Below are positions 52,367 to 62,925 of a stretch of 64,000 nucleotides of DNA, piece by piece; position 1 is the stretch's first letter, and each line of letters begins with the position of its first letter. This DNA is from Syntrophotalea carbinolica DSM 2380. GTDB lineage: Bacteria > Desulfobacterota > Desulfuromonadia > Desulfuromonadales > Syntrophotaleaceae. Made by a program: the position numbers and the translations under genes. The DNA lies in contig NC_007498.2 in assembly GCF_000012885.1 (NCBI RefSeq), positions 1,612,001 through 1,676,000 on the forward strand, written 5' to 3'. A model generated the notes under the pieces. The model saw only the letters and a list, made by a program, of their open reading frames with translations, searched no databases and was not told the DNA's origin.

Positions 52367-53947
52367 ATGGGCAACACGAGGGAACAAAAGGAAATCACCA
52401 GGGCGACCGGTGTCATGGGGTTTGCAACCAGTTTGAGTCGAGTCTTCGGATTGGTGCGAGATATGGTCGTTGCCCGCATGTTTGGTGCCGGATTCGGTGC
52501 GGACGCCTTTTTTATGGCTTTCACCATTCCCAACCTTTTGCGGCGGTTTTTTGCCGAAGGGTCTCTTACCGCAGCGTTTGTTCCGACTTTCTCACGGGTT
52601 TATCTCGATCAGGGCGAGGCGGAGAGCAGGCGCGTGGCAAATATCTGCTGGACCCTGTTGCTGTTGATCATGGCCGCTGTAACCTTGTGCGGCATTCTGG
52701 CATCCCCATGGATCGTGCGTTTGATCGGCTACGGTTTCGGTGCCATTCCCGGGAAACTCGCACTGACCGATTTCCTCAATCGGCTGATGTTCCCCTATAT
52801 CTTCTTCGTAAGTCTGCTCGCCCTTGTCACCGGCATTTTAAATGTGTTGGGTCACTATTTCTGGCCTTCCGTTTCTCCGGTGCTTCTGAATCTGGCCATG
52901 ATTCTGTCGGCCTACTTTTTAGCGGATTATTTCCAGACTCCAGTGGTCGCCCTGGCCATTGGCGTGTTGGTTGGCGGATTGTTGCAATTGGCCATACAGA
53001 TTCCCGTGTTGAGAAGATACGGTTATCGGTTTCGGTTCGATTTCCATTTCAGGCATCCGGCTGTTCGTCAGGTTGCACGGTTGATGTTGCCGGGAATCGC
53101 CGGGGTGGCTATTTATCAAATCAATATTGTGGTGACGCGACTGTTGGCCTCGTTTTTACCCGAAGGCAGCGTATCCTATCTGTATTTCGGGCAACGACTG
53201 TTCGAGTTTCCCCAGGGGATCTTTGTGGTTTCCCTGGCTCAGGCGGTGTTGCCGGCCATGAGCCGTCAAGTGGCGCTTGGTGACGATGTGGGTTTTAAGG
53301 ACTCCCTGCGTTATGCTCTTGTGCTGATTGCTTTGGTTACCTTGCCGGCTGCGGTAGGGCTGGTACTTTGCGCGATTCCTGTCTACAGCCTGTTTTTCAT
53401 GCATGGTGCCTTTAATTATGAAGATGTCCGGCAGTCGGCTGTGGTGTTGGCCGCTTATGCGCCAGGTCTGTTGTTTGCCGGGGTAAGTCGCGTGGTTGTG
53501 CCGAGTTTTTACGCCATGGGCGATACCAGAACACCGGTCTGGATATCCTTTTGGACGTTGCTGGTGAATGCGGGGCTGGGGGTTTTGCTCATGCAACCGT
53601 ATGCCCATGTTGGTTTGGCGTGTGCTTTAACCCTTGCCAGTATTTTTAATTGCTCGGTGTTGTTGTTCATCTTGCGACAAAAGCTGGGGTCGCTTGGATT
53701 GAAGTACGTTCTGGGTTCCATGCTGCGGATTCTGCCGGGTACCCTGGTTATGGCGGGTTTTGTTTACGAGGTGCTGCAACATGCATCGTGGGGCCAGGCC
53801 GGATCTTTCTGGTTTAAAATAGCCTTGCTCGGGTTTGCCGTTGCCGGCGGCGGGTCGATCTTTGCCGTAGGCTGTGTTGCCATGCGGGTGCCGGAAGCGG
53901 CCCAGGCATACAGTCTGCTTAAACGGAAGCTCGGTTGGGGCACATGA
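52367..53947 (+). CDS. murJ: Lipid II flippase MurJ
   Basis: A 526-residue polytopic membrane protein with about 14 helices. It contains the family landmarks GFATSLSRVFGLVRDMVVAR near the start, FRRFFAEGSLTAAFVPTF-like LLRRFFAEGSLTAAF, LNRLMFPYIFFVSL and SVSYLYFGQRLFEFPQGIF. It moves lipid II across the inner membrane for peptidoglycan synthesis. The ATG is preceded by a modest GGTTGGG site. It is a single gene, followed by tRNA-Val. Confidence 0.96.
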   Translation: MGNTREQKEITRATGVMGFATSLSRVFGLVRDMVVARMFGAGFGADAFFMAFTIPNLLRRFFAEGSLTAAFVPTFSRVYLDQGEAESRRVANICWTLLLLIMAAVTLCGILASPWIVRLIGYGFGAIPGKLALTDFLNRLMFPYIFFVSLLALVTGILNVLGHYFWPSVSPVLLNLAMILSAYFLADYFQTPVVALAIGVLVGGLLQLAIQIPVLRRYGYRFRFDFHFRHPAVRQVARLMLPGIAGVAIYQINIVVTRLLASFLPEGSVSYLYFGQRLFEFPQGIFVVSLAQAVLPAMSRQVALGDDVGFKDSLRYALVLIALVTLPAAVGLVLCAIPVYSLFFMHGAFNYEDVRQSAVVLAAYAPGLLFAGVSRVVVPSFYAMGDTRTPVWISFWTLLVNAGLGVLLMQPYAHVGLACALTLASIFNCSVLLFILRQKLGSLGLKYVLGSMLRILPGTLVMAGFVYEVLQHASWGQAGSFWFKIALLGFAVAGGGSIFAVGCVAMRVPEAAQAYSLLKRKLGWGT

Positions 53948-54099
53948 TTGTCGTCCGGACGGCGAAGGTTTTATTGGCCTCTGGCTCGAGGATGCGGACG
54001 AATTTTATCTGGCTCAGGATTTTTTTTACTGTTATCATGGAAAAAATGTTGACACGCATGCCCGCGTTTTGATATTACTTTGCCCCGTCGCTGATTTGT

Positions 54100-54174
<75 letters not shown>

Positions 54175-54247
54175 TATTCTACAAACTGCGCGCAATCACG
54201 AGGCATCTTCGGATGCCTCTTTTTGTTCGCGGAGAAAGTGGGTGGTC

Positions 54248-56158
54248 ATGATTCAGATCGAATTGCCGGACGGATCTATTAAGGAATTTTCTGAAACGAC
54301 CACTCCTGGTGACATCGCAGCCGGTATCGGATCCGGTCTCGCGCGCCAGGCGGTGGCTGCACGATTTAACGATCGTATGGTCGATCTGTGCACCCCGATT
54401 ACGGAAAGCGGCCGTCTTGAAATTATCACCCTGAATTCTCCGCAGGGACTTGAGGTCTATCGGCATACCGCCGCACATCTTATGGCCCATGCGGTCAAGG
54501 ATCTTTACGGTGACCGGGTTCAGGTTACCATCGGTCCGGCTGTCGAAAACGGTTTCTATTACGATTTTTACTGTGAAGACCATGCATTCTCTCCGGACGA
54601 TTTCGAAAAAATCGAGAAGCGGATGCAGGAACTGGTCAAGGCCAACCTGCCCATTGAGCGGGAGGAGGTTTCGCGGGACAGTGCCATTGCCCTGTTTCGG
54701 GAGCTTGGAGAGCATTACAAAGTCGAATTGATAGAGGACTTGGATGCGCCGACCGTCTCGCTCTACCGCCAGGGCGATTTCGTCGATTTGTGCCGTGGTC
54801 CGCATTTGCCCTCCACCGGCAGAATCAAGGCATTCAAGCTGACCAGTGTGGCTGGTGCGTATTGGCGTGGCAGCGAGAAGAATGCCATGTTGCAGCGCAT
54901 CTATGCGACGGCCTTTCCCGATAAAAAAGAACTCCGCACCTATCTGAACAAGCTGGAAGAAGCTCGCAAGCGCGATCATCGGCGTATCGGACGCGAACTC
55001 GATCTGTTTTCCTTCAGCGAAGAGGCCGGTGCCGGGTTGGTGATCTGGCATCCCAAGGGTGCCCTGCTGCGCACCTTGCTGGAGGATTTTGAGCGTCGGG
55101 AGCATTTGCGGCGTGGCTACGACATTGTCATGGGGCCGCAGATCCTTCGTACGGATCTGTGGAAAACCTCCGGACATTTCGACAATTACCGTGAAAATAT
55201 GTATTTCACGGATGTCGACGGGCAGGGGTACGGCATCAAGCCGATGAACTGCCTCGCACATATGCTTATCTATAAAGCTCGGCAACGATCCTATCGGGAT
55301 CTGCCGCTGCGATATTTCGAACTCGGTACCGTTCACCGCCATGAAAAATCCGGTGTGTTGCATGGTCTTTTGAGGGTTCGGGGCTTTACCCAGGATGATG
55401 CGCACATAATCTGTACGCCGGACCAGCTTGACGAAGAGATCAAGCGTGTACTGGAGTTCGTGCGCGATGTGATGGCTATCTTCGGTTTTGAGTACGAGAT
55501 AGAGATTTCCACGCGTCCTGAAAAATCGATCGGCAGCGATGCGGACTGGGAGCGTGCAACCGGGGCCTTGATGAACGCGCTGAAGGATCTTGAGCTCCCG
55601 CATGATGTTAACGAAGGCGACGGGGCGTTTTACGGTCCCAAGATCGATATCAAGCTTAAGGACGCCCTTGACAGAAGATGGCAGTGTGCTACAATCCAGT
55701 GCGATTTTACCCTGCCTGAGCGTTTCGACCTCACTTATGTCGGCAAGGATGGTGAAAAACACCGGCCGGTTATGCTGCACCGGGTTATACTTGGCGCAAT
55801 CGAACGTTTCATCGGCGTTCTGATCGAACACTATGCCGGCAATTTTCCGTTATGGCTTGCCCCCGTGCAGGCTGTTGTTATCAATGTGACGGATAATCAG
55901 GCCGACTACGCCAAAAGCGTTTCCGACGCCTTGCGAGCCGCCGGAGTTCGTGTTCAATGCGACCTTCGGAATGAAAAACTTGGCTTCAAGATCAGAGAGG
56001 CCCAGGTGGATAAGATTCCGTATATGCTGGTTGTCGGGGATACGGAAATGAGCGATGGAACCGTGGCTCCACGTTTCCGGTCCGGCAAAAACCTGGAACC
56101 CATGAGTCCTGAAGACTTTGCACGGTTTGTTCAGGAAGAGTGTGATCAGTATCGTTAG
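54248..56158 (+). CDS. thrS: Threonyl-tRNA synthetase
   Basis: An N-terminal TGS domain ([20 protein letters not shown]), an editing domain with [10 protein letters not shown] and a later [10 protein letters not shown] segment, and a class II catalytic core with zinc ligands in [11 protein letters not shown] and [15 protein letters not shown]-terminal anticodon domain follows ([18 protein letters not shown]). About 637 residues, full length. ATG at 54248 gives the usual MIQIELPDG start; GTG at 54242 is better spaced from GGAG and is possible. It heads the thrS-infC-rpmI-rplT operon. Confidence 0.97.
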   Translation: MIQIELPDGSIKEFSETTTPGDIAAGIGSGLARQAVAARFNDRMVDLCTPITESGRLEIITLNSPQGLEVYRHTAAHLMAHAVKDLYGDRVQVTIGPAVENGFYYDFYCEDHAFSPDDFEKIEKRMQELVKANLPIEREEVSRDSAIALFRELGEHYKVELIEDLDAPTVSLYRQGDFVDLCRGPHLPSTGRIKAFKLTSVAGAYWRGSEKNAMLQRIYATAFPDKKELRTYLNKLEEARKRDHRRIGRELDLFSFSEEAGAGLVIWHPKGALLRTLLEDFERREHLRRGYDIVMGPQILRTDLWKTSGHFDNYRENMYFTDVDGQGYGIKPMNCLAHMLIYKARQRSYRDLPLRYFELGTVHRHEKSGVLHGLLRVRGFTQDDAHIICTPDQLDEEIKRVLEFVRDVMAIFGFEYEIEISTRPEKSIGSDADWERATGALMNALKDLELPHDVNEGDGAFYGPKIDIKLKDALDRRWQCATIQCDFTLPERFDLTYVGKDGEKHRPVMLHRVILGAIERFIGVLIEHYAGNFPLWLAPVQAVVINVTDNQADYAKSVSDALRAAGVRVQCDLRNEKLGFKIREAQVDKIPYMLVVGDTEMSDGTVAPRFRSGKNLEPMSPEDFARFVQEECDQYR

Positions 56159-56169
56159 GAGGTGCTACC

Positions 56170-56685
56170 ATAGCTAAGGAGGAAGCGCGCGTCAATCGCG
56201 CCATTCGAGCCAAGGAAGTCCGCGTTGTCGACAATGTCGGTGAGATGCTGGGTGTCATGAGTGTCAATGAGGCACTGCGTGCGGCCGAAGAACGAGGTCT
56301 GGACCTCGTCGAAGTCTCGCCGAATGCGAATCCGCCTGTTTGCCGTATTATGGATTACGGTAAATACAAATATCAGGCGAGCAAGCGCCTCGCAGAAGCC
56401 AAGAAAAAGTCTGCGCGTGTCGATATTAAAGAAGTCAAGATGCGGCCCAAGACGGAGGAACATGACTTTCAGGTCAAACTCAGAAACGCGATGCGTTTTC
56501 TCGAGGCTGGCAACAAAGTTAAAGTGACCGTTATGTTCCGTGGTCGGGAGGTTACCCACCCTGAGTTCGGTTTCGACCTGATGAAGCGGGTTGCCGAGGA
56601 AGTCGGTGACGCCGGACAGGTGGAGATGTCTCCGCGAATGGCGGGGCGTTTCATGACTATGGTAATCGCACCGAAGAAAAAATAG
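56170..56685 (+). CDS. infC: Translation initiation factor IF-3 (AUA start)
   Basis: The IF-3 frame extends upstream of the first ATG (56245) to an ATA at 56170, with AGGAGG exactly seven bases before it. From there it reads AKEEARVNRAIRAKEVRVVD, the conserved IF-3 N-terminus, so the ATA is almost certainly the start codon. The rest follows the family: PVCRIMDYGKYKYQ, then the C-domain with KMRPKTEEHDF and GAGQVEMSPRMAGR-like VEMSPRMAGR. IF-3 discriminates against non-standard start codons, so an AUU/AUA start lets it repress its own synthesis, as known in E. coli. The SD overlaps the thrS stop. Confidence 0.93.
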   Translation: MAKEEARVNRAIRAKEVRVVDNVGEMLGVMSVNEALRAAEERGLDLVEVSPNANPPVCRIMDYGKYKYQASKRLAEAKKKSARVDIKEVKMRPKTEEHDFQVKLRNAMRFLEAGNKVKVTVMFRGREVTHPEFGFDLMKRVAEEVGDAGQVEMSPRMAGRFMTMVIAPKKK

Positions 56686-56786
56686 CCGAAAAAGCCGATT
56701 GCCGTGCAATCGGTTGATACCGCGACCATCGACGCAGTCCTGATATGGGCCGTTTGTCGCGTCATGACATCAAGGAGAACGTTTCC

Positions 56787-56984
56787 ATGCCTAAGATCAA
56801 AACCAATCGCGGTGCTGCTAAGCGCTTTCGTAAAACCGGTAGCGGCAAGATCCGCAGGAATAAGGCCTTTACCAGCCATATTCTGACCAAAAAATCGACC
56901 AAGCGTAAGCGTGAATTGCGTCAAGGTACTCTTGTCGCAAAAGCTGACCAGAAGAATATCAGCCGTCTTATTCCCTATATCTAG
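56787..56984 (+). CDS. rpmI: 50S ribosomal protein L35
   Basis: A 65-residue, very basic protein beginning [20 protein letters not shown] and containing [16 protein letters not shown], the L35 pattern. The ATG has AAGGAG nine bases upstream. It lies between infC and rplT, the standard order; the frame is open upstream but that part is intergenic. Confidence 0.97.
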   Translation: MPKIKTNRGAAKRFRKTGSGKIRRNKAFTSHILTKKSTKRKRELRQGTLVAKADQKNISRLIPYI

Positions 56985-57092
56985 GCGTAAGACAGCGGGC
57001 CATGTTTAAGACCGTGAACTGAGGGGAAATGTCTCCCCCTTCAGATCCGGCAGCGGGATTATCCGCTCATTACCGTAACAAGGAGTAGTTAC

Positions 57093-57449
57093 ATGCCCAG
57101 AGTAAAAAGAGGTTTTAAAGCGAGACGTCGTCGTAACAAGGTTTTAAAGCTGGCTAAAGGCTATCGCGGCGCACGTAGTAAACTGTTTCGTAGTGCAACC
57201 GAGGCTGTCGATCGGGCACTCAATTACGCTTTCCGGGATCGGCGCGTTAAAAAACGCGATTTCCGCGCGCTGTGGATTGCACGTATCAATGCTTCCGCAC
57301 GTGAAAACGGTCTTTCCTACAGCCGGTTGGTTCACGGTCTGAAAAAGGCCGAAATTGCTCTGGATCGCAAGATCCTGGCAGAACTCGCTGTGACTGACCC
57401 TGCAGGTTTTACCGCCATCGCAGATAAAGCCAAAGCCCAGCTTCAGTGA
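57093..57449 (+). CDS. rplT: 50S ribosomal protein L20
   Basis: A 118-residue basic protein beginning [20 protein letters not shown] with [20 protein letters not shown] and the C-terminal [16 protein letters not shown]20 binds 23S rRNA early in 50S assembly and in many bacteria represses rpmI-rplT translation. AAGGAG precedes the ATG. A strong terminator follows. Confidence 0.98.
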   Translation: MPRVKRGFKARRRRNKVLKLAKGYRGARSKLFRSATEAVDRALNYAFRDRRVKKRDFRALWIARINASARENGLSYSRLVHGLKKAEIALDRKILAELAVTDPAGFTAIADKAKAQLQ

Positions 57450-57464
57450 GTTGACTGAGATGAG

Positions 57465-57502
57465 AAAAAAGAGATGAGGCCGGGCCTCATCTCTTTTTTT
57501 TT
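57465..57502 (+). terminator. Rho-independent terminator after rplT
   Basis: AAAAAAGAGATGAGGC/GCCTCATCTCTTTTTT forms a long perfect stem with a three-base loop and a ten-base T run. It ends the thrS-rplT operon about 65 bases before pheS. Confidence 0.95.
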
Positions 57503-57567
57503 ATGCGGCGCGGATATTTAAACGGGCCGCCTCTTTTGTTTCACATACGGGACGAACGGAACGGGAT

Positions 57568-58584
57568 ATGAGAGATAAACTTGTTGCTATGCTGGAACTT
57601 GGCCGCAAGGCCTTCGAATCGGCAGATTCTGCAGTTGAATTGCAAGAAATTCGGGTTCGTTTTCTTGGCAAAAAGGGCGAATTGACGGCCATCATGAAGG
57701 GTATGGGGCAACTGACTCCTGAGCAGAGACCGGTTGTCGGTGCTCTGGCCAATCAGGTTAAAAGTGAACTCGAAGAATTATTTGAGGAACGCTCTCGTAT
57801 CGTCGGTCAGCAGGAAATGGATAAACGGCTTAAACAGGAACGTGTCGATGTCACCTTGCCCGGTCGTCGAAATTCCTGTGGCACCAAGCATCCTGTCACT
57901 CTTGTCATTGAAGAAATTACCGATATTTTTTCCGCCCTTGGTTTTTCCGTTGCCGAAGGCCCCGAGATCGAGCAGGACTTCTACAACTTTGAAGCTCTCA
58001 ATATGCCCAAGGACCATCCTGCCCGGGATATGCAAGATACGTTTTACATTAACGAAGACGTGGTTTTGCGTACCCATACCTCTCCGGTTCAAATCCGAAC
58101 CATGCTCAAGCATGCCCCGCCGGTCCGTGTGATTGCGCCGGGAACCGTTTATCGAAGGGATTCCGATATTACGCATACGCCGATGTTTCACCAGGTGGAG
58201 GGTTTCCTCGTTGATCGGAATATCACCTTTGGCGATCTTAAGGGGATTCTTACCAGCTTTTTGTCCCAGATTTTCGGCAAAGGTCTGAATGTAAGGTTTC
58301 GTCCTTCATTTTTCCCTTTCACCGAACCGAGTGCCGAAGTCGATATCCAATGTGTGATGTGCAAAGGGAAGGGGTGCAGGGTTTGCAAGAATTCCGGCTG
58401 GCTGGAAATTCTTGGCAGCGGCATGATCGATCCCGAAGTGTTCAAGTCGGTCGATTATGATTCCGAAACTTATAGCGGCTTTGCTTTTGGTATGGGTGTG
58501 GAACGCATTGCCATGCTTAAATACGGGGTCAATGATTTGCGACTCTTCTTCGAAAATGACGTACGGTTTTTGCGTCAGTTCTAA
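57568..58584 (+). CDS. pheS: Phenylalanyl-tRNA synthetase alpha subunit
   Basis: An N-terminal coiled-coil region ([20 protein letters not shown]) is followed by the class II core: [74 protein letters not shown] and [17 protein letters not shown] (motif 3). 338 residues, the standard length. It forms an alpha2-beta2 enzyme with PheT, encoded 50 bases downstream. Confidence 0.98.
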   Translation: MRDKLVAMLELGRKAFESADSAVELQEIRVRFLGKKGELTAIMKGMGQLTPEQRPVVGALANQVKSELEELFEERSRIVGQQEMDKRLKQERVDVTLPGRRNSCGTKHPVTLVIEEITDIFSALGFSVAEGPEIEQDFYNFEALNMPKDHPARDMQDTFYINEDVVLRTHTSPVQIRTMLKHAPPVRVIAPGTVYRRDSDITHTPMFHQVEGFLVDRNITFGDLKGILTSFLSQIFGKGLNVRFRPSFFPFTEPSAEVDIQCVMCKGKGCRVCKNSGWLEILGSGMIDPEVFKSVDYDSETYSGFAFGMGVERIAMLKYGVNDLRLFFENDVRFLRQF

Positions 58585-58634
58585 GAGCTTTTTCGTTTCC
58601 TGTGCACCTATAATTATTTCAGAGGATCGCTGTT

Positions 58635-61049
58635 ATGATCGTTACCTATAATTGGTTGAAAGAGTTTGTCGATTTTGAAATGAGTCCGGATGAATTGGCC
58701 CATCGCTTGACCATGGCCGGTCTTGAAGTCGATAGTATGGATTTTATTGGTGAGGGTCTTGACAGCGTCGTGACTGCTCGACTGGTTTCCGTCGATAAGC
58801 ATCCCGATGCCGATAAGTTGACTGTTTGTCAAGTGGATTACGGTCAGGATACGGTGCAGGTAGTTTGCGGTGCAACCAACCATAAGGCTGGAGATGTCGT
58901 CGCGTTAGCCACGGTGGGGACCGTCCTGCCTGGCGATTTTAAAATTAAAAAGTCCAAGATTCGCGGCATGGAGTCGTTCGGGATGCTCTGCTCTGAAAAA
59001 GAACTTGGGCTTGCTCAAGATTCCGACGGTATCATGATCCTGTCTCCCGATTGTGAGCCTGGGCAACCCGTGTTCGAAGTTTTGGGGCTTAAGGATGTTC
59101 GTTACGAGCTTGGATTGACCCCCAATCGTCCCGATTGTCTCAGCGTACTGGGGGTGGCAAGGGAAGTTTCCGCGATGTGCGGACGTTCTTTGAACGTAAA
59201 TTTACCTCCTTTGTCCGAGGGGGATGAGTCGACCCGGGCGCTTACTTCGGTAACCATTGAGGATGCAGAGTATTGCCCGCGCTACGCCGCTCGTCTGATT
59301 CGCGGTGTAAAGGTCGGGCCTTCTCCGGACTGGTTGGTGAGGAAATTGGAGTCGGTGGGGCAACGGTCGGTTAACAATGTCGTTGACGTAACCAACTTTA
59401 TCCTTATGGAATTGGGGCATCCGCTGCATGCTTTCGATTATCAGCGCCTGGCCGAAGGGCGCATCGTTGTAAAACGCGCCGCCAGCAAGGAACAGTTTAC
59501 CACTCTCGATAGCGTCAGTCGCAGTCTTGAAAAAAGCGACCTGGTGATTTGTGATGGCCAGGGGGCAGTTGCTTTGGCCGGCGTTATGGGTGGCGAAAAT
59601 TCCGAGGTTGTGGCTGAAACGGTTGATATCCTGCTTGAAAGCGCCTATTTCAATCCCTTGGCCATTCGTCGGACCAGCAAACGCCTGTCGTTGCGCAGCG
59701 AGGCGTCCCATCGGTTCGAACGTGGCGCCGATATCGCTATGGTGCCGGTTGCTCTGGATAAGGCTGCCGCGCTTATCGTTCAGGTCGCCGGAGGTGTCGT
59801 TTGCAAGGGGATGATAGACGAATTCCCCCGTCCGTTGGCCGAACGCAAGGTGACCTTGGCCGTTCAGCGTGTCAATGAAATCCTCGGCCTTAAGCTGGGG
59901 ATGGATGATATTCAGGCTCACTTGCTCTCTATCGGCCTGGAGGTGCAACCGGTTGAAGAAAAAGACATCGACCGACTGGTGGTCACCATACCGTCTTTTC
60001 GTCCCGACCTGGAAAGAGATATCGACCTGGTTGAAGAGGTGGCACGACTTAACGGTTATGACAATATCCCTGTGACGATGCCCGCCGGTCGTATGCTCTG
60101 TCATCTTCCTCCGCAGCATTTGAGGGAAGTTAAACGTTTGCGCGACGTCATGGTTGCTGCCGGCTTTAACGAAACGGTTAATTACTCTTTTGTGGCGCCA
60201 GAGGCCTGGGATCGCCTGGAGCTGTCGGACGATGACCCGCGTCGGGAACCGGTTAAAATTCTCAATCCTCTGACTGAAGATCAGTCGGTTATGCGTACCA
60301 GTCTGGTGCCCAGCTTGTTGGAATGCGTTACGCGGAATGTGGCTTATCAGAATAGCGACCTGCATCTGTTCGAGCTGCGCCCTGTGTTCTTGACGCATAC
60401 GGACGATGTGCTTCCTATCGAAAAGTGGCGACTTTGTGCCGTTTTGTGTGGTCGTCGCGAACAGGAAGGCTGGAGGCAGAATGACGAAAAAGTCGATTTT
60501 TACGATCTTAAAGGGGTCGTTGAACAGATCCTGGACAGCTTTAATGTCGCCAAAGTGACCTGGGATGGAAGTTCCAGTGAGAACTTTCTCCACCCTGGTA
60601 AATCCTGTACCTTGAAGCAGAAAAAGACAGTATTGGGCACTCTGGGCGAAGTTCATCCCAAGGTGTTGGCCGCTTTTGATATCGACCAGCCTGTTTATCT
60701 GCTGGATCTCGATTTCGAGCAGTTGCTTATGGCGGCCGGCGGTCATGGTGGTTTCAGTGCACTCTCCCGGTTTCCGCAAGTTGCCAGAGACAGTGCCTTT
60801 CTGGTCGATGAAGACATCCCCTTCAGTGAAATCTCCGAGGTATTGAACCGGTCCACAGGCAAGCTGGTAGAGGATATCGTATTGTTTGACGTATACCGGG
60901 GTAAAGGGATTCCCGAAGGCAAGAAGAGTTTGGCCATCCGGGTGCGTTACCGCAGTGACGATCGAACGCTCAAGGATGAAGAAATCCAAAAAGCCCATGA
61001 TAAGATTGTTAAGGCGCTGATCGCCAAACTCGGGGCCGAAATACGCTAA
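58635..61049 (+). CDS. pheT: Phenylalanyl-tRNA synthetase beta subunit
   Basis: 804 residues with the domain order of the long bacterial PheT: tRNA-binding OB fold (DSVVTARLVSVDKHPDADKL), B3/4 editing domain (GLTPNRPDCLSVLGVAREVS), B5 domain, the catalytic-like core (NPLTEDQSVMRTSLVPSLLE) and a C-terminal FDX-ACB anticodon-binding domain (FPQVARDSAFLVDEDIPF). The ATG has AGAGG upstream. It is co-transcribed with pheS and followed 280 bases later by ihfA, a conserved order. Confidence 0.98.
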   Translation: MIVTYNWLKEFVDFEMSPDELAHRLTMAGLEVDSMDFIGEGLDSVVTARLVSVDKHPDADKLTVCQVDYGQDTVQVVCGATNHKAGDVVALATVGTVLPGDFKIKKSKIRGMESFGMLCSEKELGLAQDSDGIMILSPDCEPGQPVFEVLGLKDVRYELGLTPNRPDCLSVLGVAREVSAMCGRSLNVNLPPLSEGDESTRALTSVTIEDAEYCPRYAARLIRGVKVGPSPDWLVRKLESVGQRSVNNVVDVTNFILMELGHPLHAFDYQRLAEGRIVVKRAASKEQFTTLDSVSRSLEKSDLVICDGQGAVALAGVMGGENSEVVAETVDILLESAYFNPLAIRRTSKRLSLRSEASHRFERGADIAMVPVALDKAAALIVQVAGGVVCKGMIDEFPRPLAERKVTLAVQRVNEILGLKLGMDDIQAHLLSIGLEVQPVEEKDIDRLVVTIPSFRPDLERDIDLVEEVARLNGYDNIPVTMPAGRMLCHLPPQHLREVKRLRDVMVAAGFNETVNYSFVAPEAWDRLELSDDDPRREPVKILNPLTEDQSVMRTSLVPSLLECVTRNVAYQNSDLHLFELRPVFLTHTDDVLPIEKWRLCAVLCGRREQEGWRQNDEKVDFYDLKGVVEQILDSFNVAKVTWDGSSSENFLHPGKSCTLKQKKTVLGTLGEVHPKVLAAFDIDQPVYLLDLDFEQLLMAAGGHGGFSALSRFPQVARDSAFLVDEDIPFSEISEVLNRSTGKLVEDIVLFDVYRGKGIPEGKKSLAIRVRYRSDDRTLKDEEIQKAHDKIVKALIAKLGAEIR

Positions 61050-61329
61050 ATCTCCTTGCTTAAGGAGGGTAACCCGAGGTGCGGCCGGCTTCTTATTTCT
61101 TTGGCTATGCCTGATGACATCCCGGAGATTCCGGTCGGAACGGATGGGGGCTTGCTCCTGGGAATTGGTGATGATTGCGGCAATCGATTTGTTTTTCGCG
61201 TGGCAGGGGCAAGTTTGTCCAGCAGGCTGTAATGTCTCAGTGCTAAAAATCGGTTGCTTAGGGAAAGTCCCTGTGATATAAAAAAACGCGTGAATTCAAG
61301 TATCTGTGGTTCAAAAGGGGGACGTGGCC

Positions 61330-61611
61330 ATGACTAAGGCTGATCTGGTGGAAAAAGTTTATCTGAAGACCGGGTTTTCTAAAAAGGAATCTTCAGATAT
61401 CGTTGAGATGGTATTTGATCTTATGAAGAACACCCTCGAAAAGGGTGAAAAGATCAAACTTGCCGGATTCGGTAATTTTGTCGTCAAGCAAAAAGCTACC
61501 CGCCGCGGGCGTAATCCACAGACTGGCGAAGAAATAGAAATCAGCTCCCGTAATATTCTGACCTTCAAGCCGAGTCAGGTACTTAAGGCAGCTATTAACG
61601 AGCAGGACTGA
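61330..61611 (+). CDS. ihfA: Integration host factor alpha subunit
   Basis: A 93-residue HU/IHF-family protein: TKADLVEKVYLKTGFSKKES, GEKIKLAGFGNFVVKQKATR, RGRNPQTGEEIEI and RNILTFKPSQVLKAAIN. The arm sequence with RNPQTGE and the location directly after pheT identify it as IHF alpha rather than HU. It bends DNA and assists recombination and sigma-54 transcription. I use the ATG at 61330 with AGGGGG upstream. The 280 bases before it hold no gene. Confidence 0.93.
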   Translation: MTKADLVEKVYLKTGFSKKESSDIVEMVFDLMKNTLEKGEKIKLAGFGNFVVKQKATRRGRNPQTGEEIEISSRNILTFKPSQVLKAAINEQD

Positions 61612-61633
61612 TTCTGCTCGCCCTGGGCCCTTT

Positions 61634-61984
61634 ATGCAGGTATCCATCCCTGATAAGCTTTACTTTAAGATCGGTGAGGTGGCGCAGTTGACAGGCGTCA
61701 AGCCTCATGTCCTGCGTTACTGGGAATCCGAGTTCCGACAAATTCGCCCGGTTAAAAGTCAGGGTAAGCAGCGACTTTATCGACGCGACGATATCGAATT
61801 CGTTCTTAACCTGAAAGATATCCTGTACGGACAAGGGTATACGATCGCCGGTGCAAAAAAAATATTAGCCAAACAGGCTGGTTCCGAAAAGGCAGCCTCC
61901 TCGGTTAATCCGGAGGAGGCTGTTGAACTTTTGCGCGACATACGTCGGGACTTACTGCAATTAAGAGCCTCGCTGGAGCCGTGA
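61634..61984 (+). CDS. MerR-family transcriptional regulator
   Basis: The N-terminal winged helix-turn-helix reads FKIGEVAQLTGVKPHVLRYW ESEF in the manner of MerR proteins, followed by the wing (GKQRLYRRDDIEFVL) and a helix. The C-terminal part is short, about 40 residues, and lacks the cysteines of metal sensors. The gene follows ihfA by 22 bases; an ihfA-merR pair downstream of pheT is typical of deltaproteobacteria and others. The target is unknown. A weak CTGGAG/CTCCAG hairpin lies at its end. Confidence 0.92.
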   Translation: MQVSIPDKLYFKIGEVAQLTGVKPHVLRYWESEFRQIRPVKSQGKQRLYRRDDIEFVLNLKDILYGQGYTIAGAKKILAKQAGSEKAASSVNPEEAVELLRDIRRDLLQLRASLEP

Positions 61985-62047
61985 CTCCAGGGGCCGTTTT
62001 TGATTTCATACCTTCTGCATAACTAAAACCTTCCCACGAGGCGTTTA

Positions 62048-62800
62048 TTGCTGATCCTGGTAACCAACGATGATGGTGTCCATGCCCCCGGCATCGCAGC
62101 CCTGGCCGATTCCCTGCACGGGTTGGGTCAGGTCGTGGTTGTCGCGCCCGATAGAGATCGCAGCGCCATTGGCCATGCGCTAACCCTTCATGCTCCCTTA
62201 CGTGCTGACGAATTGCGACCCGGCGTTTTTGCCGTTGACGGGACACCTACCGATTGCGTTAACCTCGGTATTCACGGGTTACTTTCATCGGTGCCCGACC
62301 TGGTTGTTGCCGGCATCAATCGCGGTGCCAACCTTGGTGACGATATTACTTACTCCGGTACCGTTTGTGCCGCTATGGAGGCGACCTTGATGGGGGTACC
62401 CGCGCTGGCCGTTTCGCTTGAAGGGGACACCTTTGCTTCGTCCGAGTACCGGCAGGCTGCCGATGCTGCGTTGTTTCTTGCTCAAAAAGTTTCTGAGGAA
62501 GGTTTGCCTTCTGATACCTTTCTTAATGTCAATGTGCCTGCCGGGCGCATTCGCGGCATACGTCTGACCCGGCAGGGGCGCAGGCGCTATGGTGACATGG
62601 TGGTGGAAAAGATGGATCCGCGTGGGCGCAAGTACTATTGGCTCGGTGCCGGTGAGTGCGATTTCGATTATGTCGATGGGACCGATTGCCATGCCATGCA
62701 TGAAGGGTTTATTTCCGTGACGCCGCTGCATCTCGATTTAACGAATTTTCGTTCCTTTGAATGTTTGTCTCGATGGAGTATGACTTACAGCATGGATTGA
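62048..62800 (+). CDS. surE: 5'-nucleotidase SurE
   Basis: The N-terminus LILVTNDDGVHAPGIAALAD carries the metal-binding Asp pair. ILVAGINRGANLGDDITYSG-like VVAGINRGANLGDDITYSGT and the VPALAVSLEG segment complete the SurE core. It dephosphorylates nucleoside monophosphates and is linked to stationary-phase survival. It starts with TTG. It is followed by pcm, the classic surE-pcm pair. Confidence 0.97.
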   Translation: MLILVTNDDGVHAPGIAALADSLHGLGQVVVVAPDRDRSAIGHALTLHAPLRADELRPGVFAVDGTPTDCVNLGIHGLLSSVPDLVVAGINRGANLGDDITYSGTVCAAMEATLMGVPALAVSLEGDTFASSEYRQAADAALFLAQKVSEEGLPSDTFLNVNVPAGRIRGIRLTRQGRRRYGDMVVEKMDPRGRKYYWLGAGECDFDYVDGTDCHAMHEGFISVTPLHLDLTNFRSFECLSRWSMTYSMD

Positions 62801-62925
62801 TTCCGTTTTACAAAAGGCACGTTGTAAGGCTTGCCCCATGCCTGTGGGGCTGATATTTTTTATTGGGTAGGGTATGTGGGAGGGTTATAAGGCAGACGCT
62901 CCCCAGGCGCCAAGGAACATCAGAT

